Source of the DNA: an uncultured Spirochaetaceae bacterium
GTDB lineage: Bacteria > Spirochaetota > Spirochaetia > Treponematales > Treponemataceae
NCBI GenBank assembly: GCA_902772605.1
Contig: CACYBG010000073.1
Span: forward strand, 1 to 8,812
Direction: 5' to 3'
DNA: 8,812 nt
In this document: positions 1 to 6,539 of the stretch, one piece after another
Layout of the letters: each line of letters opens with the position of its first letter
How positions within the stretch are numbered: position 1 is the stretch's first letter
The notes under the pieces: generated by a model
What the model saw: the letters and a program-made list of their open reading frames with translations, nothing else
Databases searched by the model: none
Told to the model about the DNA's origin: nothing
Translations under genes and position numbers: made by a program

Positions 1-3000
1 GCTCCGAAGAGTGCAACGTTTCCGATTATTATGTTTTCGTCGGATTTTCCTTCAAAATCATCCGGCTTTTTTACGACGAGTTTTCCGCCGCTCAATCCCT
101 TTCCGAAATAATCGTTTGCTTCACCAGTCAACCTGAGTTCAAGTCCCTTCGGAATGAATGCACCGAAACTCTGACCTGCTCCACCGCGAACGTTTACGGT
201 ATAGCTTCCTTCGTCAAGCGTCCCCTTGAATTTCTTCTGGATTTCAGAACCAAGGATTGTTCCGGCAGTCCTGTCGGTTGAAGAAATGTCTATTGAAACG
301 TTACATCCCTTTCCGGAATCATTTGCAACGATTTTTTCAAATGCAGGAAGAAGTTCCTTTTCATCGACAGTCTGATTCAACTTGAAATCAAACACGCTCC
401 TTTCCTTTTTCCAGGATTCTGAAGATTCACCGGAACCTTCATCGACGGCTTTTGCAAGGAGTCTTCCCAAATCCAAAAGTCCGGCACGCTTGAATCCCTG
501 CTTGTCCTTGAGCTTGAGAAGGTCTGTCCTTCCGCACATTTCTTCGATGCTTCTGACTCCAAGCTTAGCCATGTATTCGCGCAATTCCTGAGCGATGAAT
601 TTCATGAAGTTTTCAACGTATTCAGGTTTGCCCGGGAATCTTTTCCTGAGCTTTTCGTTTTGAGTTGCAACACCGAACGGACATGTGTCAAGGTTGCAGA
701 CCCTCATCATTGCGCAGCCCATGGTAATCAACGGAGCTGTTGCAAATCCGAACTCCTCGGCTCCAAGCAGACATGCAATCGCAACGTCACGACCGCTCAT
801 GAGCTTTCCGTCCGTTTCAATAATCACGCGTCCGCGCAGTCCGTTTTGAATCAGAGTCTGATGCGCTTCACTCAATCCAAGTTCCCAAGGCAATCCTGCA
901 TGGTGAATCGAACTGATTGGAGCGGCTCCCGTTCCACCGTCGTGTCCTGAAATCAAAATGACCTGGGCGCCTGCTTTTGCAACACCGGCTGCGATTGTTC
1001 CGACTCCGGCTTCACTTACAAGCTTTACGGAAATTCTTGCGGCCCTGTTTGCATTCTTCAGATCGTAAATCAATTGTGCCAAATCTTCTATTGAATAGAT
1101 GTCGTGATGTGGTGGCGGTGAAATCAACGAAACGCCTGGAGTTGCATATCGTGTTTTTGCAATCCAAGGATAGACTTTTTTTCCGGGAAGATGTCCGCCT
1201 TCACCGGGTTTTGCACCCTGCGCCATCTTTATCTGGATTTCCCTTGCACTCAAAAGATATTCCTCGGTAACTCCGAATCTTCCGCTTGCAACCTGTTTGA
1301 TTGCAGAATTATATTCGGTACCGAGCCTTTCCGGTTTTTCTCCGCCTTCACCGCTGTTTGATTTTCCATGAAGGTGATTCATTGCCGCCGCCATGCATTT
1401 GTGAGCTTCTTCACTGATTGAACCGTAACTCATTGCACCGGTTTTAAATCTCTGCACGATGCTGTCAACGCTTTCAACTTCATCAATCGGAACTCCGCCG
1501 TCTGATGCAAAATTGAAGTCCAACATGGCACGCAATGTATGGGGATGTCCCGTGTCGTCAACCAGTGCAGTGTATTCCTTGAACCTTGAATAGTCGCCGT
1601 TACGGGTTGCCTCCTGAAGGGAAATTATTGTCTCAGGATTGTAAAGATGGTCTTCTGCATTCGGTCCCCTGCGGAACTTGTGGTAACCGACGCTGTCCAG
1701 ATGAGTGTTCACCGTAAGTCCCATGTCGTTCCATGCCTGCTCGTGATGATAAAGGATGTCTTCCTCGATTTCCTTGAGTGTGATTCCTTCGACACGGCTA
1801 ACAGTTTTCGTAAAATATTTTTTTATTACTTCCTCTGAAATTCCGACCGCTTCAAAAATCTGTGCGGACTGATATGACTGTACGGCACTGATTCCCATCT
1901 TTGCGGCAATCTTTATGATTCCGTTTATGAGAGCCTTATTATAGTCATCAATTGCAGTATGATAATCCTTGTCCAAAAGTTTCTGGTCGATTAATTCTGC
2001 AATCGCTTCGTGTGCCAGATACGGATTGACTGCACGCGCTCCATAACCAAGGCACATCGCAGCCTGATGTACGTCACGGATTTCTGCGCTTTCAAGAATC
2101 ATGGAGATGGACGTTCTTTTTTTCGTGCGTATCAAATGCTGTTCAACTGCACTGACGGCAAGAAGAGATGGAACGGCAACATGATTTTCATCAACTCCGC
2201 GGTCGCTCAAAATGATTATGTTGCATCCGTTTTCATATGCGGAATCAATCTGTGAAAAAATGTCTTCAAGTGCCGATGAAAGAACGTTTCCATTCGGAGT
2301 AAACGAGCTGTCAATCAGAAGTGAAATTTTCTTCGCCCTGAGTCCGTTCTGATCCAATGCTGCAATCTTAATCAAATCGGTTCCAGTCAAGATTGGATTG
2401 TTGATTTCAAGGACATGACAGTTTGAACCTTTTGTATTCAGGATGTCGCCATCGGTTCCGACATAAACGGTCGTGTCCGTTACGATTTTTTCACGCAGAC
2501 TGTCAATCGGCGGATTCGTTACCTGGGCGAAAAGCTGCTTGAAATAGCTGTACAGGCTTGGATGTTTGTCGCTCATGCATGCAAGCGGAGTATCGACTCC
2601 CATTGCAGCAGTCGGTTCAGTTCCAGTCCTTGCCATCGGTAAAATCATTTCGTTTACGTCTTCATAATTCCAACCGAATGCACGGTAAAGCCTATTCCTT
2701 TCATCCTGTGTGCTTACGGGAATCTTTTTGTTCGGAATCTTCAGTTCGCAAAGGTGGACCAGATTCTGATCAAGCCACTCGCCGTACGGATGACCTGATG
2801 CATAGGTTTCCTTTATCTCCTCGTCGCTGATGAGCCTCTTCTGTACCGTATCGACAAGAAGCATGCGACCAGGCATCAACCTTGATTTCTTTACGATTTG
2901 GTTTTCCGGAATATCAAGGACTCCGACTTCGCTTGAAAGGATGAGCATGTTGTCCTTGGTTATGAAATATCGGCTAGGTCGAAGTCCGTTCCTGTCAAGT

Positions 3001-4070
3001 GTCGCTCCGATTACGTCTCCGTCACTGTAAAGGATTGCGGCAGGTCCGTCCCATGGTTCCATCATCGTCGCCCAGTAATGATAGAAGTCGTGCTTCGTTT
3101 CAGAAAGGCTTTCATCATGTTTCCAAGGCTCAGGGATGCACACCATGACTGCAAGCGGAAGAGGCATTCCGTTCATAACGAAATATTCAAGTGTATTGTC
3201 GAGCATTGCAGAGTCGGAACCTGTGACATCGACTTCACCGCCACGTGCAATCATCCTGTCTACGTTTCCGCGAATCGTATTGATTTCTCCGTTGTGAGCT
3301 ATGAACCTGTTCGGGTGAGCCCTCTGCCAGCTTGGATTCGTATTGGTAGAAAACCTTGAATGGACCAATGCCAGGGATGATTCATAATCCTTAGACTGAA
3401 GGTCGGAATAAAAAGTCCTGAGTTCATGGACAAGGAACATTCCCTTGTAAACGATTGTTCTGGAAGACAGGGAGCATACATAGGATGAAGTTCCGTCAGC
3501 CTGATTTTCTGATGCAGGTTTATTTTTTTCAAATGAAAGTCGGAGTGCATAAAGCTTTTTGTCGAATTCCAATCCACGCGTGCAGTCTTCGGGTCGTGCA
3601 ATGAAAGCCTGCCAAATCTGAGGCATACAGTCGCGGGCTTTTTTTCCGAGAACGTCGGCATTGACAGGAACCTTTCTCCATCCATGGAATTTCAGGCTGA
3701 AGTCGGAAATGCATTTTTCAAACCTTGATTTTTCAGAACCGGCAGTTTTTTCATCACCGGGAAAAAAGAACATTCCGATTCCGTAATCGCGTTCATCACC
3801 CAGACTTTTACAGACGGTACCGTCGCTAAGAACAATTTCACCGCACTCACAGGCCTTGGAAAAAAATCCGTGAGAAACCTGAGCCAATATACCTACTCCA
3901 TCACCGGTTTCCCCACTTGCATCCTTACCCGCACGATGTTCAAGCTTTTCTACGATTGAAAGCGCTTTTTCAACAACGCCGTGACTTTTGATTCCATCAA
4001 TATTCACGACCGCACCGATTCCACAGTTGTCATGCTCAAAGCTTGGCTCGTACAGTGTCCTTGTTTTCAT
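1..4070 (-). CDS. gltB: Glutamate synthase (GOGAT) large subunit, 3' end cut by window edge
   Basis: This is the alpha subunit of bacterial glutamate synthase. It makes two glutamates from glutamine and 2-oxoglutarate in the cytoplasm, using electrons usually delivered by GltD. 1356 codons are visible of a family length near 1500. Domains in order: N-terminal Ntn glutaminase with the presumed catalytic Cys16 in HDNCGIG, SRFSTNT and HNGEINT (259-265); central domain; FMN-binding synthase barrel with SGHDGGTG (1041-1048); [3Fe-4S] cluster cysteines Cys1119, Cys1125 and Cys1130 (C-x5-C-x4-C); and the start of the C-terminal GxGxG beta-helix. About 150 residues are missing off the left edge. Residues 1-15 would be a propeptide removed to expose Cys16, as known in the family. 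The start is fixed by AAGGAG (4079-4084) eight bases upstream. I found no frameshift at the points checked. gltD is probably beyond the left edge (inference). Confidence 0.97.
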   Translation of the reverse strand, partial: MKTRTLYEPSFEHDNCGIGAVVNIDGIKSHGVVEKALSIVEKLEHRAGKDASGETGDGVGILAQVSHGFFSKACECGEIVLSDGTVCKSLGDERDYGIGMFFFPGDEKTAGSEKSRFEKCISDFSLKFHGWRKVPVNADVLGKKARDCMPQIWQAFIARPEDCTRGLEFDKKLYALRLSFEKNKPASENQADGTSSYVCSLSSRTIVYKGMFLVHELRTFYSDLQSKDYESSLALVHSRFSTNTNPSWQRAHPNRFIAHNGEINTIRGNVDRMIARGGEVDVTGSDSAMLDNTLEYFVMNGMPLPLAVMVCIPEPWKHDESLSETKHDFYHYWATMMEPWDGPAAILYSDGDVIGATLDRNGLRPSRYFITKDNMLILSSEVGVLDIPENQIVKKSRLMPGRMLLVDTVQKRLISDEEIKETYASGHPYGEWLDQNLVHLCELKIPNKKIPVSTQDERNRLYRAFGWNYEDVNEMILPMARTGTEPTAAMGVDTPLACMSDKHPSLYSYFKQLFAQVTNPPIDSLREKIVTDTTVYVGTDGDILNTKGSNCHVLEINNPILTGTDLIKIAALDQNGLRAKKISLLIDSSFTPNGNVLSSALEDIFSQIDSAYENGCNIIILSDRGVDENHVAVPSLLAVSAVEQHLIRTKKRTSISMILESAEIRDVHQAAMCLGYGARAVNPYLAHEAIAELIDQKLLDKDYHTAIDDYNKALINGIIKIAAKMGISAVQSYQSAQIFEAVGISEEVIKKYFTKTVSRVEGITLKEIEEDILYHHEQAWNDMGLTVNTHLDSVGYHKFRRGPNAEDHLYNPETIISLQEATRNGDYSRFKEYTALVDDTGHPHTLRAMLDFNFASDGGVPIDEVESVDSIVQRFKTGAMSYGSISEEAHKCMAAAMNHLHGKSNSGEGGEKPERLGTEYNSAIKQVASGRFGVTEEYLLSAREIQIKMAQGAKPGEGGHLPGKKVYPWIAKTRYATPGVSLISPPPHHDIYSIEDLAQLIYDLKNANRAARISVKLVSEAGVGTIAAGVAKAGAQVILISGHDGGTGAAPISSIHHAGLPWELGLSEAHQTLIQNGLRGRVIIETDGKLMSGRDVAIACLLGAEEFGFATAPLITMGCAMMRVCNLDTCPFGVATQNEKLRKRFPGKPEYVENFMKFIAQELREYMAKLGVRSIEEMCGRTDLLKLKDKQGFKRAGLLDLGRLLAKAVDEGSGESSESWKKERSVFDFKLNQTVDEKELLPAFEKIVANDSGKGCNVSIDISSTDRTAGTILGSEIQKKFKGTLDEGSYTVNVRGGAGQSFGAFIPKGLELRLTGEANDYFGKGLSGGKLVVKKPDDFEGKSDENIIIGNVALFG

Positions 4071-4156
4071 ACAAATAACTCCTTGAAGGAAATGATTGCC
4101 GTAATTTCCAAAACAAAAAAAAAGCCGTAGACACAATTTCGCAAAAACGAAATCAT
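4067..4156 (-). CDS. Candidate 29-residue leader ORF overlapping the gltB start
   Basis: A 29-codon ORF begins with ATG at 4156, inside the 5' arm of the leader terminator, and ends in a TGA that overlaps the gltB ATG (ATGA, 4067-4070). AAGAGG lies eight bases before its start. The product would be hydrophobic and Phe-rich, with MISFLRN at the N-terminus and KELFV at the end. Ribosomes starting here would melt the terminator's 5' arm and could pass directly to gltB. It may be a regulatory leader peptide, or chance in a T-rich region; I do not recognise the sequence. Confidence 0.4.
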   Translation of the reverse strand: MISFLRNCVYGFFFVLEITAIISFKELFV

Positions 4157-4165
4157 ATCTACGAC
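4115..4165 (-). terminator. Intrinsic terminator inside the gltB leader (candidate attenuator)
   Basis: On the minus strand bases 4165-4148 pair with 4141-4124. The RNA stem is about 18 bp: the outer block CGUAGA/UCUACG and the inner block AUUUCG/CGAAAU pair perfectly, and the four bases between them pair mostly as G-U wobbles. The loop is UUUUUG (4147-4142). Nine T residues (4123-4115) follow at once. The hairpin lies after the gltB promoter and 45 bases before its start codon. No gene upstream on this strand needs terminating, so it probably ends most gltB transcripts early unless relieved. Confidence 0.85.
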
Positions 4166-4185
4166 CTCTTCGTCATGTTCTAAAT

Positions 4186-4214
4186 ATTGTAATAAATCAC
4201 GTTGATAGTGTCAA
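4186..4214 (-). promoter_or_regulatory. Sigma70-type promoter of gltB
   Basis: On the minus strand TTGACA (4209-4214) and TACAAT (4186-4191) are separated by exactly 17 bases, a near-consensus pair. Transcription would start near 4179-4180, leaving a leader of about 110 nt before gltB. No sigma54 (-24/-12) motif was seen here. Confidence 0.85.
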
Positions 4215-4257
4215 GAATAAATAAAGAAATGTGTGTGAATGGGTAAATGCATCGGAT

Positions 4258-4297
4258 ATGCCTGAATCTGAGGGCTTTAAATCCAATTGACAGGCAT
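4258..4297. repeat. 7-bp inverted repeat around the -35 of the DUF6442/xre promoter
   Basis: ATGCCTG (4258-4264) and CAGGCAT (4291-4297) are perfect reverse complements. The right arm covers the end of the -35 box, so a dimeric repressor such as the local Xre protein could bind here (inference). GGCAT occurs again at the end of the spacer (4305-4309). Confidence 0.4.
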
Positions 4298-4315
4298 TAC
4301 TGATGGCATTATAGT
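4287..4315 (+). promoter_or_regulatory. Sigma70-type promoter of the DUF6442-xre unit
   Basis: TTGACA (4287-4292) and TATAGT (4310-4315) are 17 bases apart. Transcription would begin near 4322, about 55 bases before the membrane-protein start. It diverges from the gltB promoter; the two -35 boxes are about 70 bases apart. Confidence 0.75.
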
Positions 4316-4376
4316 TTAAAAAATTGCATTTTCATTATGAATTATGTCGATTTTGCACCATTTTTCGGGGTATGCA

Positions 4377-4712
4377 ATGACAAGAGATGAAATCCTATCA
4401 AAAAGTCGGGAAGAAAACAATGGAAAGGACATTGCCGACCTGGATGTCCAGAAGACGGCTGCAACTGCCGCATATTTTTCTTCATTAGGATTATGTTCCC
4501 TCGTTTCCATCTTAAGCTGGGTTTTTACGGGACGCATAAGCGTACAGTGCTGGATGATTTTTTTCGGAATGCTTTTCGTAGCCTTCACCGTTAAATTCAT
4601 CAAGAGAAAAAAGCTGCACGAACTTTTCGTTGCCGTTTTCTATCTTCTTGTTTTCATTGCATTGACGGTTGTCTTCATATTGGAACTGACGGGAAAATTA
4701 AACGCAAGATAA
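4377..4712 (+). CDS. Small three-helix membrane protein, DUF6442-like
   Basis: This 111-residue protein begins with a polar N-terminus (MTRDEILSKSREENNGKD) and has three hydrophobic segments, roughly residues 32-50, 55-70 and 82-102, split by a basic KRKKLHE turn. The EEIL.KSR-EN start, the FTG motif and the WMIFFGML helix match my memory of DUF6442 proteins, which often lie beside a small HTH regulator, as here; the function is not known. I chose ATG 4377 because the family-like polar start begins there and GGGG (4367-4370) lies six bases upstream. An in-frame ATG at 4344 would add 11 residues with no clear binding site. It is probably co-transcribed with the downstream xre gene. Family assignment is from recall only. 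Confidence 0.78.
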   Translation: MTRDEILSKSREENNGKDIADLDVQKTAATAAYFSSLGLCSLVSILSWVFTGRISVQCWMIFFGMLFVAFTVKFIKRKKLHELFVAVFYLLVFIALTVVFILELTGKLNAR

Positions 4713-4760
4713 TCATCACACGTCCTCACAAATCGACATAAAAAAGAGGTAAGACTGTCA

Positions 4761-4877
4761 ATGAAAAGGAAATTCAATTTTAAGCCTTTCATAACGATTT
4801 TCATTGCTAAGGAAACACTGATTAATGCTTCGTGTATTAATCAGCGGTTCCCTAAGGTTCTGGAAGAAAAAAGATGA
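4761..4877 (+). CDS. Candidate 38-codon small ORF, partly made of repeat
   Basis: An ORF starts at ATG 4761, ten bases after AGAGGT (4745-4750), and ends in a TGA overlapping the xre ATG (ATGA, 4874-4877), an arrangement typical of translational coupling. The first 16 or so residues (MKRKFNFKPFITIFI) are basic then hydrophobic. The palindromic repeat at 4811-4851 supplies about the next 14 codons. It may be a real upstream ORF for xre, the stump of a gene interrupted by the repeat, or chance. I recognise no family. Confidence 0.35.
   Translation: MKRKFNFKPFITIFIAKETLINASCINQRFPKVLEEKR
4811..4851. repeat. Palindromic repeat, copy 1
   Basis: Arms 4811-4826 and 4836-4851 pair over 16 positions with two mismatches (GGAA..CTGATTAAT against ATTAATCAG..GGTTCC), around the loop GCTTCGTGT. 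CTAA stands immediately on both sides. No T-run follows, so it is not a typical terminator. It is nearly identical to copy 4 (6145-6186). Confidence 0.85.
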
Positions 4878-5155
4878 TTAAGAAAAATGATTCCCTGACG
4901 CTTAAAAATCACCTCAAGGAAATCCGTGCAGAAAAAAAGCTTTCACAGTCCGATCTTGCACAGATGGTCGGAGTTTCACGGAATACCATCAGTTCAATCG
5001 AGACCGGTCAATTCTGTCCGACTGCAAAGCTGGCATTGATCATCTGCATTGCATTGGAAAAGAAATTCGAAGAAGTCTTTTATTTTGATTCATGCGAAAG
5101 CTGTCATAACGACCATAGCCGCAACTCCGATTCAAGCCAAGGAACTGCTGATTAA
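4874..5155 (+). CDS. Xre/Cro-type HTH transcriptional regulator
   Basis: This 93-residue protein has one HTH_3 DNA-binding domain at about residues 9-65. The core is LSQSDLAQMVGVSRNTISSI followed by ETGQFCPTAKLALIICIALE, typical of the small stand-alone YozG-like regulators. After KKFEEVFYFD, where such proteins often end, there is a polar tail with CESC and HNDH. The last residues (GTAD) and the TAA stop come from palindromic repeat copy 2. GGAAG (4862-4866) lies seven bases before ATG 4874. It probably shares the 4287 promoter with the DUF6442-like gene and may control it, since the promoter overlaps an inverted repeat (inference). Target genes are not known; divergent gltB is a possible one. 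Confidence 0.9.
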   Translation: MIKKNDSLTLKNHLKEIRAEKKLSQSDLAQMVGVSRNTISSIETGQFCPTAKLALIICIALEKKFEEVFYFDSCESCHNDHSRNSDSSQGTAD

Positions 5156-5181
5156 TGCATTCCGTATCAATCAGCAATTCC
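5141..5181. repeat. Palindromic repeat, copy 2, overlapping the end of xre
   Basis: Arms 5141-5156 and 5166-5181 pair with two mismatches (GGAACTGCTGATTAAT against ATCAATCAGCAATTCC), with a loop beginning GCATTCC. CTAAA follows, as in copy 4. It holds the final codons and TAA of xre and sits between the convergent ends of xre and proC. With no T-tract on either strand, it could protect 3' ends rather than terminate. Confidence 0.8.
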
Positions 5182-5212
5182 CTAAACTTTCAGCTCGGAA
5201 AAGACCTTAAAT

Positions 5213-6019
5213 TCATTTTCCTGATTTGAAATCCATTATTACATCAATGCTTGAAATGCATGCACCGCGCAATCCATTTTTTTCAAGAGAGTCTACGCCA
5301 CGGATTGTCGTTCCGCTTGGAGAACAGACGGCATCCTTCAATACGCCCGGATGATTTCCCGTAACCTGCTGAAGTCTTGCACTTCCGAGCATTGTCTGAG
5401 CCACGAGCCTGTATGCAGTCGGACGTGCAATTCCATATTTAACGGCGGCATCGGCATAAGCTTCCATAATCAAATCCATGAATGCAGGTCCGCATCCGCT
5501 GATTGCGCCTCCGATTCCCATCAGGTTTGTCGGAAGTTCTTCAATTATTCCAAGTGCAGAAAAAAGTTCCTTAACCTGTGAAAGTTCCTGCTCCGAAAGA
5601 GAGTTCTGTTTTTCAAAAAGCATTACACCCTCACCGACCAAAGCAGGAGTGTTCGGCATTATGCACTGAATCCTTACATCGTCTCCAAGTATTTCATGAA
5701 ACGTGGAATGAACCCATCCGGCTGCAACGGAAATAAGGGCCTTGCCTTTCAATGCAGTCTGAACGTCTCCGCCCTTTTCTCCGAGCACGTCCTTTATCTG
5801 ATACGGTTTGCATGCAACGATTACGGCATCGCATTTTGAAATCATTTTGGAAACTGAATCTTCGGCATTGAATCCGATTTTTGCAGCGTTCGACTTTAAT
5901 TTTTCCTGATTCGGTGCATAGGCAAAAATGTTTTCACCCTTTACCTTTCCCGATTTAATGAATCCTTCGGCAATGGCCAAAGCCATATTTCCCATTCCGA
6001 TAAATCCAATGTTTTTCAT
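5213..6019 (-). CDS. proC: Pyrroline-5-carboxylate reductase
   Basis: This 268-residue cytoplasmic enzyme reduces delta-1-pyrroline-5-carboxylate to proline with NAD(P)H, the last step of proline synthesis from glutamate. The N-terminal Rossmann fold opens with IGFIGMGNMA (G8-M-G10-N-M-A13), MPNTP lies mid-protein, GCGPAF opens the C-terminal dimerisation domain, and the P5CR signature LKDAVCSPSGTT sits at about 227-238. Length matches the family (about 270). I chose ATG 6019 because the Rossmann strand starts at once and AAGGGGTGAT (6026-6035) precedes it. An upstream in-frame ATG at 6199 would add 60 residues translated from repeat sequence, and I reject it. It runs convergent to xre. Confidence 0.96.
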   Translation of the reverse strand: MKNIGFIGMGNMALAIAEGFIKSGKVKGENIFAYAPNQEKLKSNAAKIGFNAEDSVSKMISKCDAVIVACKPYQIKDVLGEKGGDVQTALKGKALISVAAGWVHSTFHEILGDDVRIQCIMPNTPALVGEGVMLFEKQNSLSEQELSQVKELFSALGIIEELPTNLMGIGGAISGCGPAFMDLIMEAYADAAVKYGIARPTAYRLVAQTMLGSARLQQVTGNHPGVLKDAVCSPSGTTIRGVDSLEKNGLRGACISSIDVIMDFKSGK

Positions 6020-6025
6020 TTCGAC

Positions 6026-6035
6026 ATCACCCCTT
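6026..6035 (-). promoter_or_regulatory. Ribosome binding site that fixes the proC start
   Basis: AAGGGGTGAT on the minus strand lies six bases before ATG 6019 and supports this start over the upstream ATG at 6199. Confidence 0.75.
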
Positions 6036-6046
6036 GGTTTTAAGGA

Positions 6047-6082
6047 AACACTGAATAATCCGAAAGCGGATTGTTCAGTGTT
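6047..6082. repeat. Hairpin in the proC leader, diverged palindromic repeat (copy 3)
   Basis: Arms 6047-6062 and 6067-6082 pair over 16 positions with one T-G mismatch around an AAAG loop. The outer left flank (TAAGGAAACACTGA) matches copy 1, but the inner bases (TAATCCG) and the right end do not. It stands about 11 bases upstream of the proC ribosome binding site, so it should fold in the proC mRNA leader. Confidence 0.75.
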
Positions 6083-6095
6083 AACAATAACATCC

Positions 6096-6143
6096 GCAAT
6101 TTCGCAATAATTCCTTATATTATAAAGAATTATGAGAAATTGC
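6096..6143. repeat. Imperfect inverted repeat between copies 3 and 4
   Basis: GCAATTTC (6096-6103) pairs with GAAATTGC (6136-6143); inside, ATAATTC-TTA pairs with TAA-GAATTAT. It covers the only good -10-like box for proC (TATAAT on the minus strand at 6119-6124). Confidence 0.6.
6119..6124 (-). promoter_or_regulatory. Possible -10 box of the proC promoter
   Basis: TATAAT on the minus strand is a perfect -10, 100 bases upstream of the proC start. No convincing -35 is found 16-18 bases upstream; that position is occupied by the edge of repeat copy 4. It may be coincidence in AT-rich DNA. Confidence 0.3.
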
Positions 6144-6144
6144 T

Positions 6145-6186
6145 GGGACCGCTGATTAATGCTTCGTGTATTAATCAGCGGTTCCC
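6145..6186. repeat. Palindromic repeat, copy 4
   Basis: Left arm 6145-6160 (GGGACCGCTGATTAAT) pairs with 6170-6186, with one extra T in the right arm. The loop and right half are identical to copy 1, and CTAAA follows as in copy 2. It lies upstream of proC. Confidence 0.85.
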
Positions 6187-6190
6187 TAAA

Positions 6191-6432
6191 TTTCTTCAAT
6201 TCAATGAAAACAGTATACAGCTAAATTAAATTCTTCGCCATTGCTTTGATGCAATTCCGTAAAATTGATTTTTGCATTTGAGATTTAAATTTATAAGGTC
6301 GAATGTCAAGTTTTGCATTTACCAGACAATGCATGTTTTCAAATTATTCAATAAATTGCAAAACTCGACATTTAATCTATAAAACAAAAAAATGATAGGA
6401 GCCAAAAAATAAAAATTAAAATCAAAAACATA
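6191..6432. other. AT-rich non-coding stretch between proC and amt
   Basis: I see no credible gene on either strand, and no tRNA or recognisable ncRNA. The main structure is the inverted repeat at 6303-6371. TTTTGCATTT also occurs as a direct repeat (near 6272 and at 6311-6320). The segment most likely serves regulation of amt and perhaps proC. Confidence 0.6.
6303..6371. repeat. Long inverted repeat upstream of the amt promoter
   Basis: ATGTCAAGTTTTGCA (6303-6317) pairs with TGCAAAACTCGACAT (6357-6371), 14 of 15 positions; with one bulged A, TTTA extends the match. The 39-base loop includes a TGCATT/AATGCA pair. No T-run or ORF accompanies it. It could be a paired operator, an RNA fold or a tiny non-autonomous element. 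Confidence 0.65.
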
Positions 6433-6461
6433 TTGACTATTTATTCTTAAAACACTACGAT
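6433..6461 (+). promoter_or_regulatory. Sigma70-type promoter of amt
   Basis: TTGACT (6433-6438) and TACGAT (6456-6461) are separated by 17 bases. Transcription would start near 6468, giving an untranslated leader of about 215 bases. The spacing equals that of the gltB promoter. Confidence 0.7.
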
Positions 6462-6478
6462 GAGGATGTAAGTCAATG

Positions 6479-6517
6479 ACGACGTGATCGGTTAATTCCC
6501 ATCACGTCGTTTTTTTT
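6479..6517 (+). terminator. Intrinsic terminator in the amt leader (candidate attenuator)
   Basis: ACGACGTGAT (6479-6488) pairs perfectly with ATCACGTCGT (6501-6510) around a 12-base loop. A run of eight T (6510-6517) closes it. It starts only about 11 bases after the predicted transcription start and no gene lies between the promoter and it, so it should make a very short RNA unless read through into amt. Confidence 0.88.
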
Positions 6518-6539
6518 GTCCTTTACAAATCAATGCAAT

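Noticed and set aside
3299..3714. Open frames in other registers of the gltB region
   Set aside because: They overlap the gltB glutaminase domain, whose frame is continuous and conserved; they have no family resemblance.
4115..4165. ANTAR-type antitermination hairpin at gltB
   Set aside because: The loop has six bases, but it is UUUUUG and lacks the A1 and G4 of the ANTAR hexaloop, and no first hairpin of the pair is seen.
5092..5110. CESCH in the Xre tail as a CxxCH haem-binding site
   Set aside because: The protein is a cytoplasmic HTH regulator without a signal peptide; a single motif in a variable tail is most likely chance. Metal binding by CESC/HNDH cannot be excluded.
4811..6186. CRISPR array
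   Set aside because: The repeats are few, palindromic along their whole length and irregularly spaced hundreds of bases apart.
6020..6199. N-terminal extension of proC to ATG 6199 (328 residues)
   Set aside because: The extra 60 residues are translated from hairpin repeats, and the Rossmann fold and a good ribosome binding site begin at 6019.
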